A stretch of 19,157 nucleotides of DNA from CAYGKP01 sp964350605 (GTDB lineage Bacteria; Bacteroidota; Bacteroidia; Cytophagales; JAAEPT01). The notes under the pieces were generated by a model. It saw only the letters and a program-made list of their open reading frames with translations. It searched no databases and was not told where the DNA came from. Made by a program: the position numbers and the translations under genes. Below, in pieces: positions 1-6,874 of this stretch. The first letter of the stretch is position 1, and each line of letters begins with the position of its first letter. The DNA lies in assembly GCA_964350605.1 (NCBI GenBank), contig CAYGKP010000022.1, positions 1 through 19,157 of the forward strand, given 5' to 3'.

Positions 1-74
1 ATTGGAACACGCGCCTCCCCACACGGGGGCACGTGCCCGTTATTGTCCTCCGGGCCACAGGGCAGGGGGAGGGC

Positions 75-923
75 ATGATGGCCCATCGGAAGTTGGGGGA
101 AGGCACGTTGACCTATTTGGATCAAGCCGCCCAGCCGCCATGGCTCGAACGGTGGGAGCGGTGGCTGGCCCGTTTTGGCATTGCCTGGAGTTCGATGTGG
201 GTGCTGGCCGTGGTGATTCTGCTCGTCACCTTATTGACTGGAGCAGAGCTCAGTGTGGTCGAACGGGTGGCCCAGCGTCGCTACGTGGACGCGCAGCGAA
301 CCATTCTGAGCGGAAACATTGAGGAGGGGGAGAAAATCACCAGCGAGTTGGTGGGCATGCGCAGTGACTGGGTCATGGCCTTGATGCTGCGTGCAAAAGT
401 CGACGCACACTTGGGTAACTACAACACGGCGCGCAGCCGTCTGATCGATGCGGAACTGGCTGGCGCACCGTTGGATTGGAGCTTTCTGTACTTGAGGGGG
501 CGATGTCAATTGGCACTTGATCGGCCCGACCGGGCCTTTTCGGATCTGAGCTTCGCCTATCGCCAAAACCCAAAGCTCGATTCGGTGCCCAAGTGGCTCG
601 GCGAGTTGTCGTTGGCTAGAGGTGATCAGCCGAATGCGTTCAACTACCTGACAGTTTACCTAAGGGCCCATCCGGGCGACGCGGAGGCTTGGCTTGATCG
701 TAGCCAAGCGGCCTTCGCTAATTCGCGGTTCGAGCAGGCTGCCGAGGACTTGGATCGGGTGTTACTCCTGCATCCCAGCGACGGGGAAGCACTGTTCCTA
801 CGCGCGAAGCTCCATTACCGGGAAGGAAACCAAGCCGATGCCTGTCGCCTGCTGGGCGATGCAATCACCGCACGATACAGCCCAGCTTTTGAATTGGCCG
901 AGCGGTGGTGTAGAGGCGATTAA
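75..923 (+). CDS. TPR-repeat protein with one N-terminal membrane helix
   Basis: The product is about 282 residues if it starts at the ATGATG at 75-80, which follows the purine-rich run AGGGGGAGGG at 65-73. The frame stays open to the left edge of the window (a GTG lies at 33), so the true start could be further upstream and the gene could be cut by the window. A hydrophobic helix (key stretch SSMWVLAVVILLVTLLTG) sits near residues 39-56. The rest is helical with tetratricopeptide spacing; the clearest units are around GDAEAWLDRSQAAFANSRFEQAAEDL and the following HPSDGEALFLRAKLHYREGN. TPR arrays are protein-binding scaffolds, so this is probably a membrane-anchored assembly or scaffold protein. 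The partner is unknown. No enzyme motif is visible. It is followed after 46 bp by an exported protein on the same strand. Confidence 0.75.
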   Translation: MMAHRKLGEGTLTYLDQAAQPPWLERWERWLARFGIAWSSMWVLAVVILLVTLLTGAELSVVERVAQRRYVDAQRTILSGNIEEGEKITSELVGMRSDWVMALMLRAKVDAHLGNYNTARSRLIDAELAGAPLDWSFLYLRGRCQLALDRPDRAFSDLSFAYRQNPKLDSVPKWLGELSLARGDQPNAFNYLTVYLRAHPGDAEAWLDRSQAAFANSRFEQAAEDLDRVLLLHPSDGEALFLRAKLHYREGNQADACRLLGDAITARYSPAFELAERWCRGD

Positions 924-969
924 TGCATTCCATGGCAAGGTGTTTCGCTTCGCATGCCTAACTTTCAAT

Positions 970-1491
970 ATGATTCGCGCCGCACTTCTTTCGATACTCT
1001 TTACGCCATTTAGCCTCAATCATCTTGCCGCGCAAGGCTTCACGGCACTGGAAGGCACGTCATTAAAACTCTACCTGCCCGAGGATTGGGAGATTGAGGT
1101 GGATGCTGATTTCTTCCGGGCCTTCGATGGGACAGGACGTGTAGATTACGAAGGACACGTCCAAACCATCCCCGGTCTGCACGACATTGAGGATATGGGC
1201 GAACTACTTCTGGCACAACACGTCAACGACATCTGCCTGCTGCAGCTTTACGGTGCCCAGATCGGTGAAAAGGTAACGACCAAGAAGCTGCCAAGTGGGG
1301 CAATGCTCTATGGTCGGAAGGGTACTTGGGAAGCCAGGGAAGTCTGGGTGCAAGTTTATTTACCGCCAGTGGGCGAGGAGGGTGCGCTGTTTACGCTGCT
1401 TCACTACCCATCCGAAGATCGGCAGTCCCTACGAGTGGCGGTTCGCGAAGTGCGTGAGGGGCTTAGGCTAAGAGCCGTTGGTAGGGATTAA
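970..1491 (+). CDS. Exported protein, PsbP/DUF1795-like architecture, function unknown
   Basis: The product is 173 residues. The ATG at 970 gives a clean signal peptide (MIRAALLSILFTPFSLNHLAAQ, probable cleavage after Ala-Ala-Gln region), so the longer open frame upstream to 694 is a shadow of the TPR gene. The mature part begins with a short strand pattern (SLKLYLPEDWEIE) and ends with a helix (VREVREGLRLRAV). This overall order, with an N-terminal strand resembling L-x-L-P-x-x-W, an alpha/beta middle and a C-terminal helix, resembles small PsbP/DUF1795-type exported proteins. The gene at 10197 has the same plan. That resemblance is by eye only. Its 3' end overlaps the convergent gene at 1463 by 29 bp. 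Expected location: periplasm or cell surface. Confidence 0.7.
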   Translation: MIRAALLSILFTPFSLNHLAAQGFTALEGTSLKLYLPEDWEIEVDADFFRAFDGTGRVDYEGHVQTIPGLHDIEDMGELLLAQHVNDICLLQLYGAQIGEKVTTKKLPSGAMLYGRKGTWEAREVWVQVYLPPVGEEGALFTLLHYPSEDRQSLRVAVREVREGLRLRAVGRD

Positions 1492-1741
1492 GGGTAAGCG
1501 TACGAAGCCCACCACGGTCGTAGCGCATCCGGCTGCGAAGGCTAACCCCATTGACATAGATGTCAGTAATGCGTTCAACAAACGCTTTCTTGCGGAGCTT
1601 GTTCTGGAAATCAACCTCTCGGTCGTAAAGCACCGGGCGCATGTTTTGGGCGTAGCGAAAGCGGTCGCCGTTGGGGGTGTGCTGGGTTTGTAGGAGAAGT
1701 TCTTGGTCGGTCGGAAATTGAGTGAATCGGTCGTACATCAT
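1463..1741 (-). CDS. Small hypothetical protein (about 92 aa)
   Basis: I do not recognise this product. The frame reads MMYDRFTQFPTDQELLLQ through a basic, strand-rich C-terminus (VERITDIYVNGVSLRSRMRYDRG) and is not obviously low complexity. The paired ATGs at 1741/1738 are preferred; longer starts at 1810 and 1828 would add a segment from AT-rich DNA. It has no signal peptide or membrane helix. It runs tail-to-tail into the exported protein gene at 970 with a 29-bp overlap, which is unusual and could mean that it is a fragment of a longer gene. The opposite strand also has a short open frame (1478-1693), but its composition looks less protein-like. Confidence 0.45.
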   Translation of the reverse strand: MMYDRFTQFPTDQELLLQTQHTPNGDRFRYAQNMRPVLYDREVDFQNKLRKKAFVERITDIYVNGVSLRSRMRYDRGGLRTLTLNPYQRLLA

Positions 1742-1933
1742 AAGGAAAAATGGATTTGTTCTACATAGGGTTACACTATCTATAACGCAGAAATTCTTGT
1801 TTTCGTTCATTGATGGCGGGATTCGCATTTGTGTAACTAATTGAAAATCAATTTTATATCATTTTTTCAGCCGATTGGTGTGCAATTTCAGCGTTTCGAT
1901 CATCCAAGAGGGAAACAAAACACACCTACTTGA
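1742..1933. other. AT-rich intergenic region
   Basis: This is AT-rich DNA between the minus-strand gene at 1463-1741 and the lipoprotein at 1934. It probably holds promoters for both. I see no convincing TAnnTTTG box and no structured RNA. Confidence 0.4.
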
Positions 1934-2401
1934 ATGAAACGCACACTTACACTTGTTGCCCTCTCTCTCCCGTTGCTTTTTGTCGCCTGTAAGAAGGACG
2001 ATGAAGCTGAGCCCGAAGCCCGCTGCTACCTCTGCGAACTCGACGGTGGCTACTGGCGGATGGATTCGCTTTACAATGGCACCAATAGCCCCTCAGCTGT
2101 CAGCGGTGGGATCGTCTACTGGGATTTGGAGGACGAAGGCACGTTCACGATGAACAAGACCGCCTCGAACAATTTTCCGGTTGCTACCACTACTTCGGGT
2201 ACCTATTCGGTCAGCGATGCGGGGGTAATCAGCGTGCTCACACCAAGCATCGCAACACTCACGATCATCTCGCTGGACGACAATCGGATGCTTTTGAAGT
2301 ATACCATGGCCGCAAGCAGCGCGAAGAGCCAAATAGCTGGACCTTCAAACGACTGGTACTATGTGTTCAAGCGCGCCTTCGGTGCTCGCGTGACGAACTA
2401 A
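1934..2401 (+). CDS. Lipoprotein, lipocalin-like type
   Basis: The 155-residue product begins MKRTLTLVALSLPLLFVACKKD: a lysine/arginine n-region, a hydrophobic core and the lipobox FVAC, with the lipidated cysteine at residue 19. After a charged linker (KKDDEAEPEA) come two closely spaced cysteines (CYLC) and a W-R-M-D-S-L motif, then alternating strands (GTFTMNKT, GTYSVSDAG, TLTIISLDDNRMLLKYTM) ending in DWYYVFKR. Bacteroidota lipocalin-like lipoproteins have this build: a G-x-W-x-x-x-S start, a GTY repeat and a final strand of F/Y-x-x-x-R. The role is probably envelope-associated small-molecule or stress binding, but no substrate can be inferred. A strong terminator follows 25 bp downstream, so it is likely monocistronic. 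Confidence 0.8.
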   Translation: MKRTLTLVALSLPLLFVACKKDDEAEPEARCYLCELDGGYWRMDSLYNGTNSPSAVSGGIVYWDLEDEGTFTMNKTASNNFPVATTTSGTYSVSDAGVISVLTPSIATLTIISLDDNRMLLKYTMAASSAKSQIAGPSNDWYYVFKRAFGARVTN

Positions 2402-2425
2402 AGCTCGCTTCAGAATACCCAATCG

Positions 2426-2460
2426 GCCCGCCTTCGAGTTTCTCGGAGGCGGGCTTTTTG
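2426..2460 (+). terminator. Rho-independent terminator after the lipoprotein gene
   Basis: A GC-rich hairpin pairs 2426-2438 (GCCCGCCT plus TCGAG) with 2442-2454 (CTCGG plus AGGCGGGC), with one G-U pair and a 3-nt loop. It is followed by CTTTTTG. This is a textbook intrinsic terminator for the gene ending at 2401. Confidence 0.9.
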
Positions 2461-2489
2461 ATGCCCTGCTGGCAGGAAGAGGCGAATGG

Positions 2490-2741
2490 CTAACCCCGCT
2501 TCAGCGTCCGGCGGACGGCGAAGATGGTGGTGGCAACCAAGAGAACCGCCGCGGCAACCCACACGTGGCTGCTACGAATCATCGAAGAAGATTCGGTCGG
2601 TTTCGGCAGGGATGCATCCATCGAAGCGCGAACGGGTTCAGCGTTCGTTTCGGCGAGCAAAGGAAGAAGAGAGACGGCCAAACACGCGAGGAAAAACAAG
2701 CCTACACGCCAAGGCCGCGAACTTCGGGACGGGACGTCCAT
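2490..2741 (-). CDS. Small exported protein with C-terminal membrane helix (83 aa)
   Basis: With the ATG at 2741 the product has an N-terminal signal-like segment (WRVGLFFLACLAVSLLPLLAE, residues about 11-31), a short Ser/Glu-rich linker, and a second hydrophobic helix (HVWVAAAVLLVATTIFAV, residues about 59-76) ending in basic RRTLKRG. This fits a protein with cleaved signal, short periplasmic loop and C-terminal tail anchor following the positive-inside rule. The frame is open further upstream to 2870, but that part has no signal and overlaps the previous gene. It lies 80 bp downstream of the same-strand gene ending at 2822 and may be co-transcribed with it. The family is not recognised. Confidence 0.6.
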   Translation of the reverse strand: MDVPSRSSRPWRVGLFFLACLAVSLLPLLAETNAEPVRASMDASLPKPTESSSMIRSSHVWVAAAVLLVATTIFAVRRTLKRG

Positions 2742-2821
2742 GAAGGCAAGCGTACCAGAGGTACCAGATGGTCTGGGCCAAAGATACGAACAGCGCGGAA
2801 ATCCACGCAAACAGCCGCCAG

Positions 2822-3175
2822 CTAGTCCAGTAGGGCGGCTTTCAACGCCAATTCCCGGTAGCCGGGGCACTGGGCCTCAAGGGCTTCTTCGTACTTCTCG
2901 TTCAAGTAGACGGCCCCATCGGCACCCGCAGGTACGGTGACGGCTGCGCTCAGGCTCTCGTAGTTCTGTTGGAAAGGCAAGTAAACGCAGGTGACCAATT
3001 TTTCGGCGAGGTCGGACGACTTAGGTGTCGTGCCGCTCAAGCAGCTACAACCTTGAGCTGCGAGGTCCTCGATGGGTCCTGGTTCGGGACGGTTGCTGAG
3101 GAGAAGGGCACTGGTCGCGAGGGTAAGGCAGGTGACCACCACAGGGGCCACAGCCTTTTGGAAAGAGATACGCAT
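2822..3175 (-). CDS. Exported protein with three Cys, function unknown (117 aa)
   Basis: The start MRISFQKAVAPVVVTCLTLATSALLLSN gives a signal or anchor helix. The mature part has a CSC motif (EDLAAQGCSCLSG), then predicted helices (SSDLAEKLVTCVYLPFQQNYESL; YLNEKYEEALEAQCPGYRELALKAALLD). Cysteines at the CSC, in VTCVYL and in AQCPGY could form disulfides in the periplasm. The gene is divergent from the membrane protein at 3281 across about 105 bp, where both promoters must lie. I do not recognise the family. Confidence 0.65.
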   Translation of the reverse strand: MRISFQKAVAPVVVTCLTLATSALLLSNRPEPGPIEDLAAQGCSCLSGTTPKSSDLAEKLVTCVYLPFQQNYESLSAAVTVPAGADGAVYLNEKYEEALEAQCPGYRELALKAALLD

Positions 3176-3280
3176 GGTTCAGGTAAGAAGAACGTCCACA
3201 GTGAAGGAGACAAGCCCATCGGGCGTGCCACCTGGTCTTTATACGATTGTGGAATCAATTGGATTTCGCATCTAGTCTAC

Positions 3281-3841
3281 GTGCGCGCAACGACACTTCT
3301 ATCGTTCTGGCTGCTTTTGCCCCTCAACTTGTTGGCTTCGTCCAATCCGGACACGGCTTGCGTGCAATTCAGCCCGCCGCCCTACCTGGCCCAACCCGTT
3401 GATGGCCTAACGGTTGCGCCCACCCCCGAGGCCCGAAAGGCCGCCAAAACTAACGATGCCCAGAGGCGGGAAGAGTTGCGGGAAGTCTGCCGCAAGCGTC
3501 CCCGCATTTCGCCCGACCCGAGTGGCACGCAGACCGCTAAGCCCAAGTGGGGTTGGCTCGCCCTCATCTGGGTGCTGTTTCTTGGGATTGGGGGATTCCT
3601 GTTTTGGCTACTCGTGCGGGGCTTCTTGATCAGCGGCTCGCTGGCCATTAAAATCCTGGCTGTACTGGGGATGGTCTATGTGGTGTTTTTTGTGCTGCTG
3701 ATCCTGCTATTTGTCACCATCATGTGGGGCAATCAATATCAGCCGCCACACCAGCCGATCTCCGACCAAGAGCAACGTCGAATCGACGAGGCCATCGAGC
3801 GCGACGCGGTGCCCCTGCGTCAGGACCTAAGCCCAGAGTAG
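3281..3841 (+). CDS. Exported membrane protein with two central helices (186 aa)
   Basis: GTG at 3281 is the probable start because it begins a signal-like segment (VRATTLLSFWLLLPLNLLASS). The frame upstream to 2969 only shadows the minus-strand gene. A Pro/Arg-rich stretch (residues about 25-85, with the basic patch REELREVCRKRPR) precedes two strong membrane helices: WGWLALIWVLFLGIGGFLFWLLV at about 87-109, and ILAVLGMVYVVFFVLLILLFVTIM at about 122-145. The C-terminus is charged and cytoplasm-like. The function is unknown. It converges on the ExbD-like lipoprotein gene with only 12 bp between the stop codons. Confidence 0.6.
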   Translation: MRATTLLSFWLLLPLNLLASSNPDTACVQFSPPPYLAQPVDGLTVAPTPEARKAAKTNDAQRREELREVCRKRPRISPDPSGTQTAKPKWGWLALIWVLFLGIGGFLFWLLVRGFLISGSLAIKILAVLGMVYVVFFVLLILLFVTIMWGNQYQPPHQPISDQEQRRIDEAIERDAVPLRQDLSPE

Positions 3842-3853
3842 GAAGAAGCGTGG

Positions 3854-4297
3854 CTACAGATCCTCGGGCCGTTCCTCCTCGGCGATCATTTCCTTGACGC
3901 GAATCGGAAAGGCCGCACGCGAGCGTTGGATGTCGAGGGAATCCGTCGTTTTGGGGTCGAGGGCGTAGTAGCCGTCTAGGTCGAGGTTCAGGTAATCGGC
4001 CCGGTGGCGGTCGTAGCCCCGGCGCACGGCATCCATCATCCGGCGGTACGTCTCGATGTAGGCCCGCCGCGAGTTGATCATCAGGATCTGGTGTTCGCCA
4101 CCGCCGACCAAGTCATAGACTCGCTCTTCCACTTCTTCCTCCCCAGCGGGCTCGCCGTCCATCACGACCACGTCGTCCTCCAACAGCGCGATGCGCACGG
4201 TGGGGACATCTGGCTGGCCTTTCAGGTTACTGAGCACTTCACAGCCACTGAGTAGGAGGGCACAAGAGAAAAGGACGAGGAGGCGAGAGAAGGTCAT
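3854..4297 (-). CDS. Lipoprotein with ExbD/TolR-like periplasmic domain
   Basis: The ATG at 4297 gives a lipoprotein signal (MTFSRLLVLFSCALLLSGC, lipidated Cys19); the frame extends to 4354 without a signal. Residues about 33-97 follow the periplasmic-domain pattern of ExbD/TolR: a first strand (TVRIALLEDDVVVMDGEP; compare the ExbD order of strand, then V-x-V/L-N-G-x-x-V), a helix starting EEEVEERVYDLV, a second strand (HQILMINSRRAY, where ExbD has V-x-I-x-A-D-x-x-V-x-Y), and a helix (IETYRRMMDAVRR, matching the V-x-x-V-M-D-x-x-x/x-G region). ExbD proteins normally have an N-terminal transmembrane helix that packs in the ExbB pore. Here that helix is replaced by a lipid anchor, and no ExbB gene is nearby. 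Residues 98-147 are an unrelated acidic tail. The ExbD link is by eye. Confidence 0.7.
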   Translation of the reverse strand: MTFSRLLVLFSCALLLSGCEVLSNLKGQPDVPTVRIALLEDDVVVMDGEPAGEEEVEERVYDLVGGGEHQILMINSRRAYIETYRRMMDAVRRGYDRHRADYLNLDLDGYYALDPKTTDSLDIQRSRAAFPIRVKEMIAEEERPEDL

Positions 4298-4421
4298 GTT
4301 CAAGAGCATTTGGAAGGAAAAGGTCGGTTGGGCCGATGGGCTACGCTGCTGCAAAGCACGTGCCGCAGGCCCTGGGGTTACCCGGTATAGATTGTAACTT
4401 GGGGAAGATCACAATCACTTT

Positions 4422-5114
4422 ATGGACAACGAAGAGAAGACAACCCCCACACCTCCCAATGAAACAAACGAGGCGTCAGAGTCGCTGGAAGCTCAAGTGA
4501 AGCAGTCGGTTCACACCGCTACAGCCGCCGCTGTCGAGCATTATCCGTTTCCCAGCATCCGTGGTTTGCCGGGCATCCTTGTTGGCTTGATCGGCCTGGG
4601 TGGTTGTTGGTTGGTCTACAAAATTGTAGGCTATGGCGTGGAACGTGGAATGTTCATCCAAGGCGACAAGCGAATGTGGATGCTGCTGCTGGTCGCCGGG
4701 ACGGTACTCGGGTCCCTCGCCCTTACCGCGCTGGTGGTGCTGGGCTTGGGCAGTCGTCGCCGCGAACGCAAGCATTTGCCACTATGGACCAAGCCGGGCC
4801 GCCGCCGTATGCTCGTGATGACCATTGCCTGGACCTTGGCCCTGACCATGGCAATCCGTGCGCTTGCTGCCGGACAAGCCGGGTGGATCGCGCCGATGTT
4901 CCTTGGCTTCTATGGCTTGGCACTCTTCGCCGTGCCGACCCCCGGGCGCATCCCGACTGCCCTACTGGCCATTTTGGTCTCGTTGTGCGCTGTGCTATCG
5001 GCCATTCTACCACCCCTAGGGATTTACTTGGTAGCCGTTGGATTGGGGTTGGGTCCGCTCGTCTTTGGCTTGATTACCCTCTTGGATGCCTCAGGTAGTA
5101 AAGGGGATTCCTAG
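4422..5114 (+). CDS. Six-helix integral membrane protein, family unknown
   Basis: The product has 230 residues. A Thr/Glu-rich soluble N-terminus (about 1-45) precedes hydrophobic segments at about 50-70, 86-109, 130-149, 155-171, 179-195 and 198-220. A strongly basic loop between the second and third segments (SRRRERKHLPLWTKPGRRR) is probably cytoplasmic. The C-terminus is short and polar. No transporter, kinase or enzyme motif is seen. The start ATG at 4422 is preceded by TCACTTT and no Shine-Dalgarno sequence. The gene is alone on its strand, divergent from the ExbD-like lipoprotein across about 125 bp. Confidence 0.75.
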   Translation: MDNEEKTTPTPPNETNEASESLEAQVKQSVHTATAAAVEHYPFPSIRGLPGILVGLIGLGGCWLVYKIVGYGVERGMFIQGDKRMWMLLLVAGTVLGSLALTALVVLGLGSRRRERKHLPLWTKPGRRRMLVMTIAWTLALTMAIRALAAGQAGWIAPMFLGFYGLALFAVPTPGRIPTALLAILVSLCAVLSAILPPLGIYLVAVGLGLGPLVFGLITLLDASGSKGDS

Positions 5115-5235
5115 TCGATCTACGTAGTTCTCCTTATGATTTTTCTTCCAAAGCACCGCACCGCGGGGTTTTGGCACACCCTTTGTCTATCTCTGACCAC
5201 GTAGACCACTACGATTTCATTACCACTCGAACACC

Positions 5236-5634
5236 ATGAGACAACTCACCTTTCTGCCCGTCCTGCTCACCTTGATTGTTTTGCTGGTCATGCCACCTGT
5301 CAAGGCTCAAGCCCAATCGGCCGAGCTGGTGCTCAAGGAAGACACCAAGGACTTCGGCAGCCTGACCGAAGGCGACAAACGCCGCCATGCATTCACTTTT
5401 TTGAACGCAGGCGATGCGCCCCTGATCATCACCGACATTCCGAGCGTCTGTTCCTGCACGGTGCCCCAGTTTCCCAAGACGCCAATCATGCCCGGCCAAA
5501 CCGGCCAGATCATCGTCGAATACAACTCGACAGGGAAAAGCGGCTTGCAACGCCGCACGCTCTCGATTAAGTCAAACTCCGCTTCGCCCGCCTCGATCAA
5601 CATCCAGGCCTACGTGAAGGCGCGAACACCATAA
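5236..5634 (+). CDS. DUF1573 family exported protein
   Basis: The 132-residue product has a signal peptide (MRQLTFLPVLLTLIVLLVMPPVKAQA). The mature domain is a typical DUF1573 unit, an immunoglobulin-like beta-sandwich common in Bacteroidota. It runs from KDFGSLTEGDKRRHAFTFLNAGDAPLIIT through SVCSCTVPQFPKTPIMPGQTGQIIVEYN to GLQRRTLSIKSNS. The diagnostic D-F-G-x-x-x-E-G-D, the C-x-C-T-x-P and the PG-x-x-G-x-I-x-V-x-Y-x-S/T patterns are all visible. The family is exported, and its molecular role is not established. It is followed 59 bp later by the Spy-like gene on the same strand and may share its transcript, ending at the terminator at 6211. Confidence 0.9.
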   Translation: MRQLTFLPVLLTLIVLLVMPPVKAQAQSAELVLKEDTKDFGSLTEGDKRRHAFTFLNAGDAPLIITDIPSVCSCTVPQFPKTPIMPGQTGQIIVEYNSTGKSGLQRRTLSIKSNSASPASINIQAYVKARTP

Positions 5635-5693
5635 TGCAATACTCCTCAATGCGCTACGTTCCTGTCCAGAACTCCACTTATTAAAAGACCACA

Positions 5694-6185
5694 ATGAAAC
5701 ACACCCTGATTTTACTCCTCGCGTTTGTAATGGGCCTCGGTGCTGCCAACGCGCAAGGACCCAAAGGAAAAGGCGACGGTCGCCTTAAGGATCCCGCGTT
5801 CCGTGCCGAGAAGGCTACCGAACACATGGCCAAGTTCTTCGGTGCCGATTTTACCACCGCTCAAAAGGATGCTTGCTACCAAGCGAACCTGACCCGTGCC
5901 AACGCCGTGCAGGCGCATCGCGAGAAGTACAAAGGAGAGGAGGGAAGCCCCGAACGTCGCCAGGATCGCCGTGCGATCTATAAGTCGTGGCGCAAGGAGT
6001 TTGCAGCGGCAGTCGGGGAAGACCAAGCGCGGGCCTACATCGATAAGATGCGTGAGCATCACAAAGAGCGCAAAGAGAAGCGCGGCGAGCGAATGGGCGA
6101 ACGCGGAAAGCAAGACCCAGCCGAAGGCGGTGAGGACGAAGAAGACATGGAAGAGTTCGAAGAAGAGTACCGCGAGGCCAACTAA
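5694..6185 (+). CDS. Exported Spy/CpxP-like charged helical protein
   Basis: The 163-residue product has signal peptide MKHTLILLLAFVMGLGAANAQG. The mature part is helical: EKATEHMAKFF, then FTTAQKDACYQANLTRANAVQAHREKY, then RQDRRAIYKSWRKEFAAAVGEDQARAYID, an LTxxQ-like arrangement similar to small periplasmic Spy/CpxP-type or DUF4890-type proteins of Bacteroidota. The tail is extreme in charge: a Lys/Arg/Glu helix (EHHKERKEKRGERMGERGK) followed by a block of Asp/Glu (EGGEDEEDMEEFEEEYRE). The probable role is an envelope chaperone or stress-related protein. This is inferred from fold and composition only. No stop-start coupling to the DUF1573 gene is present. Confidence 0.75.
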   Translation: MKHTLILLLAFVMGLGAANAQGPKGKGDGRLKDPAFRAEKATEHMAKFFGADFTTAQKDACYQANLTRANAVQAHREKYKGEEGSPERRQDRRAIYKSWRKEFAAAVGEDQARAYIDKMREHHKERKEKRGERMGERGKQDPAEGGEDEEDMEEFEEEYREAN

Positions 6186-6210
6186 GAACAAGTTTAACTA
6201 CGTAGAGAAA

Positions 6211-6238
6211 AGCCCATCACTTGTGGTGGGCTTTTTTC
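6211..6238 (+). terminator. Rho-independent terminator
   Basis: AGCCCATCAC (6211-6220) pairs with GTGGTGGGCT (6223-6232) with one wobble and is followed by CTTTTTTC. It lies 25 bp after the stop at 6185. Confidence 0.9.
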
Positions 6239-6367
6239 GTGGTCGGAAGTGTTTATTCTGTTGTAAATCAATGATATACCTATTTTGTCTGGTCAATCGA
6301 GACGCTTAATTGATTCGCCTATTCGGATACTGATTCCCTGGAAATACGTAGTATCACTTACTTTTCT

Positions 6368-6427
6368 CGCGTTGATTTCACACCTTTAGGCATGCGAGTC
6401 AAGTAGAACTCGCGGAGAAATCAAGCG
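6368..6427 (+). promoter_or_regulatory. Nested inverted repeats in the leader of the 64-aa membrane protein
   Basis: An outer stem pairs TTGATTTC (6372-6379) with GAAATCAA (6417-6424) and extends through CGC/GCG with one bulged base. An inner stem pairs GCGAGT (6394-6399) with ACTCGC (6408-6413). The structure sits about 55 nt before the ATG at 6483. It could be a structured 5' leader or a protein-binding site. It matches no riboswitch class I can name. The rest of 6239-6482 shows no gene. Confidence 0.4.
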
Positions 6428-6482
6428 AAACTCGACCCGTGTGTGAGCCTGAAGCGAAAAGCGGTCACCATCATTACCTGCC

Positions 6483-6677
6483 ATGAACCTTTTCTCCTCT
6501 TCCCCCCAAGACATGTTGGATAGCTCTCGGAATCCGTACGAGACGTTCCAGAATGACTGGGAGCCACCGTTTTTGGAAAAAACCTCGGAAAAAGAACGTC
6601 GCCGTCGTGCGAATGCACGGGTGGCCTTGTTTTTGCTTTGTACTTTTGCACTGGTCGCCTCCTGGTGGCTGTCGTAG
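6483..6677 (+). CDS. Small single-helix membrane protein (64 aa)
   Basis: MNLFSSSPQDMLDSSRNPYE opens a polar, Asp/Glu-containing N-terminal part. It is followed by a basic cluster (EKERRRRANAR) and a C-terminal hydrophobic helix (VALFLLCTFALVASWWLS) ending at the stop. This is a tail-anchored topology with the N-terminus in the cytoplasm by the positive-inside rule. Opposite-strand open frames across the same DNA are longer but lack plausible composition. A strong hairpin follows at 6736. The family is not recognised. Confidence 0.55.
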   Translation: MNLFSSSPQDMLDSSRNPYETFQNDWEPPFLEKTSEKERRRRANARVALFLLCTFALVASWWLS

Positions 6678-6735
6678 GGGTACGAAGGCCACCAGCGACC
6701 AGACTCGATGACCATGTCATCGTAGGGTGTTGACG

Positions 6736-6783
6736 GACCGCTTCTTTCATTCGCGGACGAATGAAGGGAGCGGTCTTCGTCTT
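6736..6783 (+). terminator. Long hairpin, probable terminator
   Basis: GACCGCTTCTTTCATTCG (6736-6753) pairs along its whole length with CGAATGAAGGGAGCGGTC (6758-6775), with two or three G-U pairs and the loop CGGA. A pyrimidine-rich tract (TTCGTCTTTCT) follows. The hairpin is long and the U-tract imperfect, so it probably stops transcription from the 6483 gene before apt. Being nearly symmetrical, it might also form on the other strand. Confidence 0.65.
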
Positions 6784-6830
6784 TCTGGCCCTTTCGTTTC
6801 TACCCTCTCTTCCTTTTTGACTGCCAGGTT

Positions 6831-6874
6831 CTATCTTCCCAGATAGCCCCCGGAAGATGACCCTAAAGAAATGA
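6831..6874 (+). promoter_or_regulatory. apt leader: hairpin plus 5-codon overlapping mini-ORF
   Basis: A perfect hairpin CTATCT-TCCC-AGATAG occupies 6831-6846. A mini-frame at 6857-6874 reads MTLKK-stop, and its TGA overlaps the apt start in the arrangement AAATGA. The sequence ATGACCCTA occurs twice, 14 bp apart, once at the mini-frame start and once at the apt start. This may be simple slippage duplication or a translational coupling leader. Confidence 0.35.

Noticed and set aside
694..969. Upstream extension of the exported protein at 970
   Set aside because: It lies inside the TPR gene in another frame and would destroy the signal peptide.
2969..3280. Upstream extension of the membrane protein at 3281
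   Set aside because: It overlaps the minus-strand exported protein gene (2822-3175) and has no signal; GTG 3281 gives a proper signal peptide.
4604..5098. Plus-strand open frame inside the six-helix protein gene
   Set aside because: It is another frame of a gene with clear membrane periodicity; its composition is Arg/Pro/Gly-rich.
5120..6205. Palindrome CTACGTAG at 5120-5127 and 6198-6205
   Set aside because: It is short, only two copies, without consistent position relative to genes; likely chance.
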